Assembly: GCA_005239165.1 (NCBI GenBank)
Contig: RAPG01000002.1
Coordinates: 1-64,000, forward strand
Reading direction: 5' to 3'
Source of the DNA: Allopusillimonas ginsengisoli
GTDB taxonomy: Bacteria > Pseudomonadota > Gammaproteobacteria > Burkholderiales > Burkholderiaceae_B
DNA length: 64,000 nt
The notes beneath the pieces are model-generated. The model made no database searches, had not been told where the DNA came from, and saw only the letters and a program-made list of their open reading frames with translations. Below are positions 19,084 to 27,151 of the stretch, one piece after another; position 1 is the stretch's first letter, and each line of letters starts with the position of its first letter. The position numbers were made by a program, and so were the translations under genes.

Positions 19084-19817
19084 TGCTTTACCTCCCTCAA
19101 GTCGTCTAACCATCCAGCATGATGTTCGCGTTCTAAAATGATGCAGCGCACGCGCATCAGTGCGATCGCCACCGCATACATCCATGACGCCAAGGCCATA
19201 AGCAGCATGCCAATTAGCATGAGCGCCGCCATTGAAGGCGCTTGTGTCAGCGAAACAGATGCGCCTTGATGCAAGGTGTTCCACCACTGCACCGAAAAAT
19301 AAATGATTGGAATGTTGACGACGCCGACAAGGGCAAGGACAGCACCGGCCTTATCCGCGCGCCGTGGCTCATCAATCGCTGACTGAAGCGCCATAAAGCC
19401 GATGTACAAGAAGAGAAGAATCAGCTCCGAGGTCAGGCGCGCATCCCAGACCCACCAGGTTCCCCACATGGGTTTGCCCCACAAGGCCCCCGTCCAGAGT
19501 GAAAGAAACGTGAACATGGCGCCGGTGGGAGCCAAGGCCGAGGCCATCATGGCCGCTAAACGATTCTTAAATGCCAGCCCTATCGCGGCCCAGAAAGCCA
19601 TAACCAAATAAATGAACATCGACATCCAGGAGACCGGCACGTGCAGGAAGATGATGCGATAGCCCTCACCTTGCTGGGCGTCGGTGGGCGCCATGAAGAA
19701 ACCCACGTACATCCCTATGATCGCCAGAATCGCGGCAGCAGCTGCAAACCATGGAATTAGCTTGCCAGCTAGGGGGTAAAACATTTTGGGCGATGAATAC
19801 TTAAACCAATTAATCAT
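19080..19817 (-). CDS. ccmC: haem exporter protein CcmC
   Basis: A 245-residue protein with six transmembrane spans, conserved periplasmic His (IIFLHVPVSWMSM and WWNTLHQGASV) and the tryptophan-rich WWD motif GTWWVWDARLTSELI. It loads haem onto CcmE. It starts 11 nt after ccmB. Confidence 0.97.
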   Translation of the reverse strand: MINWFKYSSPKMFYPLAGKLIPWFAAAAAILAIIGMYVGFFMAPTDAQQGEGYRIIFLHVPVSWMSMFIYLVMAFWAAIGLAFKNRLAAMMASALAPTGAMFTFLSLWTGALWGKPMWGTWWVWDARLTSELILLFLYIGFMALQSAIDEPRRADKAGAVLALVGVVNIPIIYFSVQWWNTLHQGASVSLTQAPSMAALMLIGMLLMALASWMYAVAIALMRVRCIILEREHHAGWLDDLREVKQ

Positions 19818-19828
19818 TCACTTACTCA

Positions 19829-20512
19829 TTATTCCAAGGCAATCCGTAATGCCACGGTTGTGGCCCACGGGGCAAAAAAGCCAGTTAAAACCAGCACAGC
19901 GCCCAGCAGCGATAGATGCGCCGTTGCGCCCAGGCCGGCAGCGGCGGCGTCTACCGAACCCGCGCCAAAGATCAGAACCGGCACATAAAGGGGAAGTACA
20001 AGCAAGGCAACCAGAGCGCTCCCACCTCGCAGGCCCAGAGTCAAACTTGCACCGATCGCACCAATAAAACCAAGTACAGGCGTACCTATGGCCAGCGACG
20101 CTGCCAGCACCAGTAAGGAAGGGAGTGGTAAATCGAACTGCACAGCCAGTAGCGGCGCTAGCAAGGTCAAGGGCAAACCCGTCAACAGCCAATACGCCGT
20201 CACCTTGCCGAGCACCAGCATTCCCAACGGAGCGGGTGAAAGGGCCATTTGCTCCAGGGTGCCGTCGGCATAGTCCTGTTCAAACAGCCGATTAAGCGAC
20301 AGCATGGTCGCCAGTAAGGCCGCTACCCAAAGTATGCCTGGCGCAATCTGGCGCAAGATGTCGCGTTCAGCACCTATGCCCAAAGGAAACAGGCTCACCA
20401 CAATGACAAAGAAAAAAAGCGGCGTCAGCGCATCCGACTTACGGCGCATGGCGAGCCTCAAGTCGCGTCTTATAACCCCACAAAGCGCGAACAATCCAAA
20501 CGTGTCGCTCAT
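19829..20512 (-). CDS. ccmB: haem exporter permease CcmB
   Basis: A 227-residue ABC permease with six spans and the family signatures FGLFALCGVIRRDLRLAMRR at the N-terminus and LNRLFEQDYADGTLEQM in the first cytoplasmic loop. It forms an ABC transporter with CcmA that releases holo-CcmE from CcmC. It overlaps ccmA by 4 nt. Confidence 0.96.
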   Translation of the reverse strand: MSDTFGLFALCGVIRRDLRLAMRRKSDALTPLFFFVIVVSLFPLGIGAERDILRQIAPGILWVAALLATMLSLNRLFEQDYADGTLEQMALSPAPLGMLVLGKVTAYWLLTGLPLTLLAPLLAVQFDLPLPSLLVLAASLAIGTPVLGFIGAIGASLTLGLRGGSALVALLVLPLYVPVLIFGAGSVDAAAAGLGATAHLSLLGAVLVLTGFFAPWATTVALRIALE

Positions 20513-21126
20513 ACGCCCACCCGAATAACGTGTGTCGTGCTTGCTAGCGCCATGCTCTGATGACTTGTTATGACGGCAATTCCGCCGGACTCCAGGTGTG
20601 CGTCAATCACTTCAGCGAGCCATCGTACTGCCTTAGTATCCAATGCTGCCAAAGGTTCATCCAGTACCCACAACACACGTGGTTGGAGCAGCAATCGGGC
20701 CAAATTAACGCGCCGCTTTTGTCCTTGAGACAAGAATCGTACGGGGAGATCCTGCCTATCGCGCAGCCCGCTCTCGTGTAAAGCATCACGTGCGGCACCA
20801 AGAGAAACTGGGTCGCCCGCCAACGCCGCCCCAGCAACCAAATTCTCCATGGCACTTAATTCATCTTTAAGTCCAGAAAGATGGCCGCAATAAAGCAACG
20901 TGCGTCGATACTCGTCACCAAGCAGCTTGATGGGGCGTCCTTTCCAGAAAACGGTTCCGTCCGATGGCGGTGTTAGTCCCACCAACACACGCAAAAGGCT
21001 GGTTTTGCCACTGCCGTTCTCGCCTTGGACGAATAGACATTCGCCCGCCTTGATCTTAAAGCTCAGGCGCTCGAAGAGGCTGCGGTCACCACGCAGGGCT
21101 TGTAGATTGATGCCTTCAAGCATCAT
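20509..21126 (-). CDS. ccmA: haem exporter ATPase CcmA
   Basis: A 205-residue ABC ATPase with Walker A QGENGSGKTSLLRVLVG, signature FLSQGQKRRVNLARLLL and Walker B LWVLDEPLAALD with the following switch His in VITSHQSM. It is the first gene of the ccm operon, which runs on the minus strand with overlaps or gaps under 12 nt as far as ccmI. The next codon is also ATG, so the start could be 3 nt later. The promoter must lie in 21127-21395; I could not identify it with confidence. Confidence 0.96.
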   Translation of the reverse strand: MMLEGINLQALRGDRSLFERLSFKIKAGECLFVQGENGSGKTSLLRVLVGLTPPSDGTVFWKGRPIKLLGDEYRRTLLYCGHLSGLKDELSAMENLVAGAALAGDPVSLGAARDALHESGLRDRQDLPVRFLSQGQKRRVNLARLLLQPRVLWVLDEPLAALDTKAVRWLAEVIDAHLESGGIAVITSHQSMALASTTHVIRVGV

Positions 21127-21395
21127 CGTCCACCAGTATTAAAAGTCTAAACAACTGAAAGGTCTCCACTGCCGACAATGTTGAGCTGTGCGTGATATAC
21201 ACAGGTTTACTTAGGGTTAAGGCGCGCACCCAAACCCCAATTCATTTGTGCCAAAGCTGGCAGCAAGCGTAGCGTTACAGCGAGACTCTCTTTCGAGCTA
21301 AAGCGCGCATAACACGCGCAGCCTGTGCGGTCGAGACAAGGACTCGACGGCTCGGAATAAGATGGACGATGAGAACGAATCAGCGACGTGCCAAC

Positions 21396-21749
21396 TTAGG
21401 CTACGTCCGACCACTTGGGCCGCTCGGGCCGTTCACTGATTGTTGCTAATGGAGGCCGCGAATCAATAAATCGATGCGCTAAGCTGGAAGAAGGAAGGAA
21501 TGTGCCTGTATGTGAAACCCCGATTAGAGGCATACAGTAGCCATGACAAGAATGCACATGGTCTGCCTTTGCCGTGGTCGATGTATTTTCATCTTCACCG
21601 CCGCTTGCATCGACCAGGGTCTCTTGCGCATCGTCGTAACAGGGAGTTACGTACAAGGACTGCTCTGACTGACAATACACGCCCACAATCGCCCAAGAAC
21701 TTTGAAGCGGCAGCATGACGAGCATAAAGAGGAGAAGCAGTTTTTTCAT
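21396..21749 (-). CDS. CzcI-like small secreted metal-responsive protein
   Basis: A 117-residue protein with start at 21749. The signal peptide (KKLLLLFMLVMLPLQSSWA) followed by YCQSEQS resembles CzcI-type proteins, which precede czcCBA zinc/cadmium/cobalt efflux genes. The C-terminal ERPERPKWSDVA also fits. A His/Cys cluster, DHVHSCHGYC, could bind metal. No czcC, czcB or czcA follows: the next gene downstream is ccmA 270 nt away, so this is an orphan. A palindromic operator-like site lies 150 bp upstream at 21899-21922. No strong ribosome site is visible. Confidence 0.6.
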   Translation of the reverse strand: MKKLLLLFMLVMLPLQSSWAIVGVYCQSEQSLYVTPCYDDAQETLVDASGGEDENTSTTAKADHVHSCHGYCMPLIGVSHTGTFLPSSSLAHRFIDSRPPLATISERPERPKWSDVA

Positions 21750-21898
21750 CGCGTGACAGATTGTACTGGCTACACGCTCAGCCCGCAAACATCTTCGGGC
21801 ATCATGGCCTAGCGCAATACAAACGATGGCGCATAAGGCAATCCACGGCATTAGATCGTCTTGAGCAATTATTCCAAGACAGAACCCAGGCAGAATCA

Positions 21899-21922
21899 GC
21901 CTATACTACGATTAGTATAGGC
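21899..21922. promoter_or_regulatory. perfect 24-bp palindrome, possible metal-regulator operator
   Basis: The arms GCCTATACTA and TAGTATAGGC match perfectly around CGAT. Size and symmetry suit an ArsR/SmtB- or MerR-type dimer. It lies upstream of the orphan CzcI-like gene; TATACT within it could serve as a -10 box on the minus strand. No cognate regulator gene is present nearby. Confidence 0.5.
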
Positions 21923-22062
21923 AAAATGATTAACGCCACTGTGGCGCCTGTGTCCCCTACGCCATTTTGAAGCATGATCATGCACACATTCGTGGCAATG
22001 AGGAATACGAAATATTTAGTGATCTACCATAGCACGCGCAAGTGACAACAGCCACACTCAGG

Positions 22063-22400
22063 CTAATTAATTAGGCAAGGACAAGGTTTATCGGCATATT
22101 TCATCATAATGTCCCCTACGGCATGCATCATTTCACTGTGCATTTGACCTTCCCATTGGACCGCCTCCTCCACCATCATCGGTCAACAGCCTATCATGCC
22201 TCCATCGTTCATCCCGCCACCCATCATGCGGTCTATTTTGGGCACCTTGTAATCTTGAATCACGCCTGATCCGTTGGGCACGGCAATGGTGGCCTCGCCA
22301 CTAAGCGCCGACGCCAGGCCTGGGCTTGACCATTGCGGTAGCGGAGATCTCTATCCTTGCTCACGTACCCCACAATGGTTACAAACAAGATGATCAGCAT
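22063..22400 (-). pseudogene. degenerate coding debris, Met/Gly-rich tail
   Basis: The minus strand shows a hydrophobic start (MLIILFVTIVGYVSKDRDLR) near 22400, an apparent frame change, then SALSGEATIAVPNGSGVIQ and a tail DRMMGGGMNDGGMIGC ending at a TGA (22183-22185). A 38-codon frame rich in Met and His follows (22063-22179). I do not recognise the parent gene. Codon-like conservation across two frames suggests a broken small membrane or metal-associated protein. Confidence 0.25.
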
Positions 22401-22592
22401 CCGGCATCTGATGATTGAGAAGTCATTCTCTTGACAATATTTGTCTCACACCGTCGCATTAAATGCCACAATGGCTCATTATGATTACTTATCCATTAGT
22501 GATCTCCATAATTGCCAATCGTTAAGCAATGTTCTATAAGTACATATACACTTACAACTTACTCTTGATATACCCACCAATTGAAAAATCCC

Positions 22593-22955
22593 ATGACGCC
22601 GAATCCTATAAACAGCATTGGCGCACGCTTACTTGCCGCACGTAAGAAGCGCGGCCTATCGCAAGAAGCATTGGCCAAACTCCTCAATCCCCCTATAAGC
22701 CAAAGCGCCATAGCCCATATTGAAATCGGCCGCAATGAGACTTCCCGTCACATCGTATGGATTGCAGCGGCGCTCCACGTTCGCGCTGAATGGCTGGTTA
22801 CAGGAAAAGGTGAAATGTTCGAGATGGAATGGCCATGGCCGGATACTCCTAGGTATACGCTTGAGGAGCTGCCTCCTCCCGTACTGGAAGATATCGGTGA
22901 CTACATAAAGATGAAGATCGCCCAACAAGCCCGACATTCCGAAGAGCACGATTAA
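22593..22955 (+). CDS. XRE-family transcriptional regulator
   Basis: A 120-residue protein with an N-terminal Cro/C1-type helix-turn-helix (IGARLLAARKKRGLSQEALAKLL, then SQSAIAHIEIGRNETSR; about residues 5-65). The LHVRAEWLVTGKGEMFE segment is typical of phage and island repressors. The C-terminal 40 residues are acidic and unassigned. No strong ribosome site is visible before the ATG at 22593, so expression may be low or the message short-leadered. It probably controls the surrounding accessory genes or itself. Confidence 0.85.
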   Translation: MTPNPINSIGARLLAARKKRGLSQEALAKLLNPPISQSAIAHIEIGRNETSRHIVWIAAALHVRAEWLVTGKGEMFEMEWPWPDTPRYTLEELPPPVLEDIGDYIKMKIAQQARHSEEHD

Positions 22956-23025
22956 GTTTCAAGAATCGGCTGGATTATCCTCAGCTATTGGCCAAGATAC
23001 AAAAAAACACAATAAAAATACCCGG

Positions 23026-23064
23026 ATCGCCCTGTGTTCCACAGTGAACCAGGGCGATTCTTTT
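23026..23064 (+). terminator. terminator after the XRE gene
   Basis: ATCGCCCTG pairs with CAGGGCGAT (23050-23058) across a 15-nt loop, followed by TCTTTT. It lies 71 nt after the XRE stop codon. Confidence 0.75.
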
Positions 23065-23574
23065 AGTGTCATTCCAAGGCAGATTTTGCAATTTTTTCCT
23101 TCCACATAACTTTTATTTATTACTTGGATATTGACTCTAGAAAGTGGATACGTAATGATTACAGCAATCCCGCTCTTTAACAACACAACACCGATAAATA
23201 CCGCGCCCTGTCCGGCAACGGGCGGTGTGAGTGCGCGGCTACCCGTTACGCCAGCATTAAGCGGGGCGACAAGCACCTGGGTAGGAGTAAAGCAGGTGAA
23301 AAATCATTGCTCTCTTGGGCCGGTAGCGACTGGCAGATACCGAGGGAAGTAGATGACGTTCCGTGACAACGGACGCCGGTACTGCCAAAGGCAGGCCAAG
23401 CTCGATGGATGGCGCGTAATCCATCGATGACAGCGGCAAAGACCGCAGTTTTCAGCAACCCGACGACCCACGACAGTGGACCAGCGGCGGGCTCTACCGA
23501 AAATGATCCAAGCAACTGACCCCATCGCGGTATCTTGGCGGATCAGTCATGAAGGCGCTGGCCGCGCCTGCTTT

Positions 23575-23612
23575 GGAAAGCATCCTGGGTGATGCCACCC
23601 AGGGTGCTTTCC
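23575..23612. promoter_or_regulatory. strong 17-bp hairpin in the leader of the AlpA-like gene
   Basis: GGAAAGCATCCTGGGTG pairs with CACCCAGGGTGCTTTCC around a 4-nt loop, with one G-T wobble. It ends 10 nt before GGAGG, the ribosome site of the AlpA-like gene, and no T run follows. It is more likely a leader or processing structure, or an element end, than a terminator. Confidence 0.6.
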
Positions 23613-23632
23613 AAGGTTTTATGGAGGAAGTA

Positions 23633-23884
23633 ATGAAGGAACAGTCCCTGCCAAACATCTTTGGCTACTCATCAACTAGACACCAGACCCCGCAGCAACC
23701 TGATCAAGCACTTCTGTATCGGATTCACATAGCTGAGGCGAAACTTGGAGTGTCACGATCAACCATCTACCGACTGGTCAATGAAGGCGAGCTGGTACTT
23801 ATTAAGATTGGCAAACGCTCCAGTGGCATCACCGCAGCCAGCCTACATGCTCTTATTGAGCGAAACAAGGCACTTGCCAGTTAG
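23633..23884 (+). CDS. AlpA/excisionase-like DNA-binding protein
   Basis: An 83-residue protein with a MerR-like HTH_17 helix-turn-helix (RIHIAEAKLGVSRSTIYRLVNEG, then LIKIGKRSSGITAASLHALI). Such proteins regulate integrase expression or excision in prophages and islands. The ATG at 23633 is chosen over the open upstream frame because GGAGG lies 5 nt before it and the hairpin at 23575-23612 would sit inside the longer reading. No integrase gene is present in the window. Confidence 0.78.
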   Translation: MKEQSLPNIFGYSSTRHQTPQQPDQALLYRIHIAEAKLGVSRSTIYRLVNEGELVLIKIGKRSSGITAASLHALIERNKALAS

Positions 23885-23921
23885 GCGAGCACGCCATTAG
23901 TGGCTCAGCCTCATTCATTTA

Positions 23922-23949
23922 GTCCGAAAAAGAATCACAAACTTCGGAC
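23922..23949. promoter_or_regulatory. operator-like inverted repeat 1 upstream of abiEi
   Basis: GTCCGAA and TTCGGAC are separated by 14 nt. This is the first of two related palindromes before abiEi. AbiEi antitoxins are known to autorepress by binding such paired inverted repeats. Confidence 0.7.
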
Positions 23950-23962
23950 AAATTTGCATTTT

Positions 23963-23989
23963 GTCCGAAAAAAGCTACAAATATCGGAC
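23963..23989. promoter_or_regulatory. operator-like inverted repeat 2 upstream of abiEi
   Basis: GTCCGA and TCGGAC are separated by 15 nt, flanked by TTT and AAA, and sit 41 bp (about four helical turns) downstream of repeat 1. The site ends 12 nt before the abiEi start codon. Confidence 0.7.
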
Positions 23990-24001
23990 AAAGGTGCCAC
24001 T

Positions 24002-24700
24002 ATGAACGATCTCAAGACTCGGATCATGGCTCACATCGATGAAGCGCTGCCTGGCCAAGTGTGGGTGCCAGCCGACTTTTCCCAATATGGCAGCAGAGAC
24101 GCCGTGGACAAAGCGCTTCAACGCTTGGTTACGGCGGGCCAGTTGCGCCGCATCGACCGTGGGCTGTATGACCGACCCAAACTAAACAGTCTGACCAAAA
24201 AGGCAACAGCCCCAGACTACCGCGCCGTCGTGGATGCCATCGCACGTCGCGACCAACTGCGCCTGCTCGTCGATGGCATGACTGCCGCCAACGACTTAGG
24301 CCTAACGGACGCCGTGCCAGCCAACGTCACCATCCACACCGATGCACGCCGGCGCACCATTCAACTCGGCAACCTGACGATCACGTTTAAGCTCACGGCG
24401 CCCAGCCGCCTATATTGGGCTGGACGGCCCGCTATGCGTGTGGTCCAAGCACTGTACTGGCTGAAGGACACCCTGCCCGCAGACCAGCCCCGCATCGTCA
24501 AGCGGCTGTCCGAACTGCTGGATGACCCCGAACAAGGAGAAGCGATACGCCGGGACTTGTTGACGGGCTTCAACACGTTGCCAGCATGGATGCAGGCCAT
24601 CGTGCGCGAACTGCCGGGCTGCGCGGTACCGGACGCCGAAGCCTCTACATCGCTCCCCGGTACCACCGACCATCGGATGCACATTGACACTTTTGCATGA
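24002..24700 (+). CDS. abiEi: AbiEi-family type IV antitoxin (DUF6088)
   Basis: A 232-residue antitoxin. The N-terminal winged helix (VWVPADFSQYGSRDAVDKALQ, then GQLRRIDRGLYDRPKLN) binds the operator, and the C-terminal domain neutralises the partner nucleotidyltransferase toxin. Start at 24002 follows the two palindromic operators; the upstream open frame crosses them and is not used. It overlaps abiEii by 4 nt (ATGA). The system is a phage-abortive or plasmid-stabilising toxin-antitoxin module. Confidence 0.88.
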   Translation: MNDLKTRIMAHIDEALPGQVWVPADFSQYGSRDAVDKALQRLVTAGQLRRIDRGLYDRPKLNSLTKKATAPDYRAVVDAIARRDQLRLLVDGMTAANDLGLTDAVPANVTIHTDARRRTIQLGNLTITFKLTAPSRLYWAGRPAMRVVQALYWLKDTLPADQPRIVKRLSELLDDPEQGEAIRRDLLTGFNTLPAWMQAIVRELPGCAVPDAEASTSLPGTTDHRMHIDTFA

Positions 24701-25743
24701 ATCCAAATTTCCATACCATCATTCAGGCCGCTGACGATGAACGGCGCGGGCTGTTCCTGACGACTGCTGCTCGCCTGGGCACAGCTGTCCAGAATGTTGA
24801 AAAGGACTTCTGGGTATGCTGGACTCTGGACGCGCTGTTCAATGGCCTGCCGCCAGACGGCCCCCGCCTGCTATTCAAGGGCGGCACATCATTGTCCAAA
24901 TCATACGGCCTGATTTCCAGATTCTCAGAGGACATCGACATCACCGTATTCCGCGAAGACATCGGCGAACCCGCTGAAACTGCGGAATTGGACGCCTTGA
25001 GCGGCAAGCAACGGCGCATCCGCCTGGAACGCATCCGCACCGCATGCCAGCACTATGCTGCTGATAGCATGACGACGCAGATCCACGCAATCGCAGCTAA
25101 CACCATAGCTACCGATCAATTCCGCTTGGAACTGGACCCGGACGACCCAGACCAGCAGACTCTGCTGTTCTGGTACCCCGCTGTGACAGCTGCACCTGGC
25201 GACTACATTCGTTCCGCCGTGAAGATCGAGGCTGGAGCCAAATCGGCTCTGGATCCACATGAAACGGTCGTGGTGTCTCCCTACGTTGCCAACGACCTGC
25301 CCGAATTGAATATGGCCGTACCCAACGTGACGACCGTTAAGCCCGAACGCACCTTCTGGGATAAGGTCATCATTCTGCATGGCCTGCGCCAATGGCATGA
25401 TCGCAGAGGCCTATTGCGCCAAGGCGGCCAACGCGTGTCCCGACATTATTACGATGTCCACCGGCTCCTTCAGCATCCCGACGCAAACGTATGGATCGCA
25501 GATCGCCTCCTTGCACAGGACTGCGCGCAACATGCCCGGCTATTCTTCGGCAGCACTGACCTGCGTCTGGACATGGCAACACATGGTTCTTTTACCCTAT
25601 CGCCATCGGATGCCATGCACGACGCATTGACCCGAGATTACCAAGCGATGAGCGGCATGATCTTCGGGCCATTTCCTGCCCTCGATGAAGTGCTTCACGT
25701 TGTCGCTGAACTGGAGCAGCGCTTAAATACGAATCTCACATAA
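24697..25743 (+). CDS. abiEii: AbiEii-family nucleotidyltransferase toxin
   Basis: A 348-residue toxin of the AbiEii/COG2253 group. The nucleotidyltransferase core LLFKGGTSLSKSYGLISRFSEDIDI contains motif I (GGTSLSK) and the catalytic D-x-D (EDIDI). Later conserved elements are KPERTFWDKVIILHG and RHYYDVHRLL. The protein is full length with all key residues, so the pair is likely active. Known AbiEii-type toxins modify tRNA ends with nucleotides. Confidence 0.9.
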   Translation: MNPNFHTIIQAADDERRGLFLTTAARLGTAVQNVEKDFWVCWTLDALFNGLPPDGPRLLFKGGTSLSKSYGLISRFSEDIDITVFREDIGEPAETAELDALSGKQRRIRLERIRTACQHYAADSMTTQIHAIAANTIATDQFRLELDPDDPDQQTLLFWYPAVTAAPGDYIRSAVKIEAGAKSALDPHETVVVSPYVANDLPELNMAVPNVTTVKPERTFWDKVIILHGLRQWHDRRGLLRQGGQRVSRHYYDVHRLLQHPDANVWIADRLLAQDCAQHARLFFGSTDLRLDMATHGSFTLSPSDAMHDALTRDYQAMSGMIFGPFPALDEVLHVVAELEQRLNTNLT

Positions 25744-26189
25744 GCAGTTTATGAGCGCGCGACATCAACTGCACTCACCGTTATGGGCATATTGGAATCG
25801 AACCACGGGCCACTTTTGTTGTTTTTTGGCACCTGTACCCCAGCTTGTACCCCTCCGTTCTCCCTCGATGGGAAAAGCGCATGGGTACTGGCTTCAATCG
25901 CTTCAATTAGATTCCGCCCCAGCCACCAGAAATCACAAACATCCCCACTCACAAGGGTCTCAGCGGGATTGCGACCCAGCCAATGCAGCCCATCGCTGGA
26001 TCATTGCTTTGACATCACAACGCACAGCAAACATAGCCTGACCTGGTCAGCCACCGTCGCAGCCAGACGCTCCTATCTATTTTAGTGATGTAGAGCCACA
26101 ACCGTAGTGCGCAAGTTTGGCGGGGAATAGACTGCAGCGCGCGAAGAATTTAATATCACTAGGTATTACCATGCAATAAAGAGCGCACC
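25744..26189. other. gap with possible attachment-site remnant
   Basis: No gene is supported. On the minus strand a GGTTCGATTCC sequence (around 25797-25807), like a tRNA T-arm, is followed at lower confidence by two GGGGTACA-type repeats about 10 bases apart near 25836-25856, resembling integrase arm sites beside tRNA-targeting islands. No complete tRNA or integrase is present. A short GGTATTACC palindrome (26162-26170) precedes the next gene. Confidence 0.25.
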
Positions 26190-26462
26190 ATGGCAACATC
26201 TCTCAAAATCGACGACGAACTTAAAGGCCGCGTCCAGCAACTGGCTGGCCAGCGCCGCCGTTCGCCGCACTGGATCATGCTCGAAGCCGTTCGACAGTAC
26301 GTCGAACGCGAGGAGGCCCGAGAGAGCTTCAAGCAAGAAGCCCTGGCATCTTGGGCGGCTTACAAGGAAACAGGCCGCCACCTAACCGGCCAGGAAGTTC
26401 GTACTTGGTTGAACACCTGGGGCACTGATGAAGAAGAAGTAGTGCCAGAGTGGCACAAGTAG
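26190..26462 (+). CDS. CopG/RHH-type antitoxin
   Basis: A 90-residue ribbon-helix-helix protein. The N-terminal DNA-binding fold reads SLKIDDELKGRVQQLAGQRRRSPHWIMLEAVRQYV (about residues 4-38), and the acidic C-terminus (WGTDEEEVVPEWHK) would contact the toxin. It overlaps the broken parE-like gene by 13 nt. It may persist as an orphan antitoxin able to neutralise related toxins. Confidence 0.85.
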   Translation: MATSLKIDDELKGRVQQLAGQRRRSPHWIMLEAVRQYVEREEARESFKQEALASWAAYKETGRHLTGQEVRTWLNTWGTDEEEVVPEWHK

Positions 26463-26742
26463 TCGTCACCGAAGGCGCATCAGCAGGCTTGGAGCGGTGT
26501 CGACAGTTCCTGCAAGCCAAGCACCAGAAGCCGCCAGGCGGGCTGGTCGGGCCATTGAGAGGCAATTCCTACTACTGGAAACAGTCCCCAACATTGGTCG
26601 TCCAGTCCCTGAAATGCCGGAGCTGCGTGAGCTAGTCATTGCTTTTGGTGATTCTGGCTATGTAGCTTTGTACCATCACGAACCGACCGACGACACGGTA
26701 TACATTCTGGCCTTCCGACATCAGAAAGAGGCGGGCTATTGA
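26450..26742 (+). pseudogene. ParE/RelE-type toxin, frameshifted
   Basis: The gene starts AQVVVTEGASAGLERCRQFL at 26450, then the similarity moves to the other frame as APEAARRAGRAIERQFLLLE and continues to LRELVIAFGDSGYVALYHH and YILAFRHQKEAGY, the expected ParE C-terminus. The switch is explained by loss of one base near 26525 (AAGCACC where AAGGCACC restores frame). The toxin is therefore probably inactive. Confidence 0.8.
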
Positions 26743-27151
26743 AACGTCTTGGTCGAAAAAAAGGTCAGGAAGAGATGCCTTCGCCTGGCTGCACTGTCTC
26801 TTTGCTCGGTTCGATTGTCATGCAAACAAGGCATCTTAAAGTGTGCCCATTTTGATCTGCCCTCATCTCGCGCGCGTAACTTCGCCTTGATAAGGCACTT
26901 CCCAACAATGATGTGCAGACGCATGGCTAGCCGCGGCAGCACTCCATCAGAGCGAACATGTCGTCAGTTTCGATGCTGATTTCAGACCTTTATTGCCAAG
27001 AAACCAGTTCACCCGACTTTCGCTATGAATTCGAACGCTAACTCTTTAGGGTTGGCGTTTCTGTTTTGGAACTCTTGCTCTCAAGATATGCCTTGACCGC
27101 CAATCACGACCAGTGCACGTCACCTCTTTTCTGTTTGCTCCATAAACCACC
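26743..27151. other. intergenic stretch, no recognised gene
   Basis: I see no protein family on either strand. A hairpin at 27034-27059 (AACGCTAAC pairing with GTTGGCGTT, one G-T) followed by TCTGTTTT is terminator-like and could serve upstream plus-strand transcripts. Confidence 0.4.

Larger units (their letters stand above)
21750..22592. other. gene-poor stretch with operator-like palindromes and gene debris
   Basis: The stretch holds the palindrome at 21899-21922, debris on the minus strand at 22063-22400 (see separate entries) and, close to the XRE gene, an imperfect inverted repeat TAAGT-8 nt-ACTTA at 22537-22554 that could be the XRE operator. No intact gene is seen. Confidence 0.4.
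22956..23632. other. intergenic stretch between XRE and AlpA-like genes
   Basis: The stretch contains the terminator at 23026 and the hairpin at 23575. A 66-codon frame from the ATG at 23155 (starting MITAIPLFNNTTP) has no recognised family and is left unannotated. Nothing else is supported. Confidence 0.35.

Noticed and set aside
22956..23352. 66-codon frame from 23155 (MITAIPLFNNTTP)
   Set aside because: No recognised family, weak ribosome site; may be leader or island debris.
25790..25810. tRNA gene
   Set aside because: Only a T-arm-like sequence; no acceptor, D or anticodon arms could be folded around it.
25749..25952. Minus-strand 67-codon frame over the possible attachment site
   Set aside because: Overlaps T-arm-like and repeat sequences; no domain; explained better as non-coding.
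26736..26979. Frames on both strands after the broken toxin
   Set aside because: Arg/Cys-rich, no family, no ribosome site; likely non-coding.
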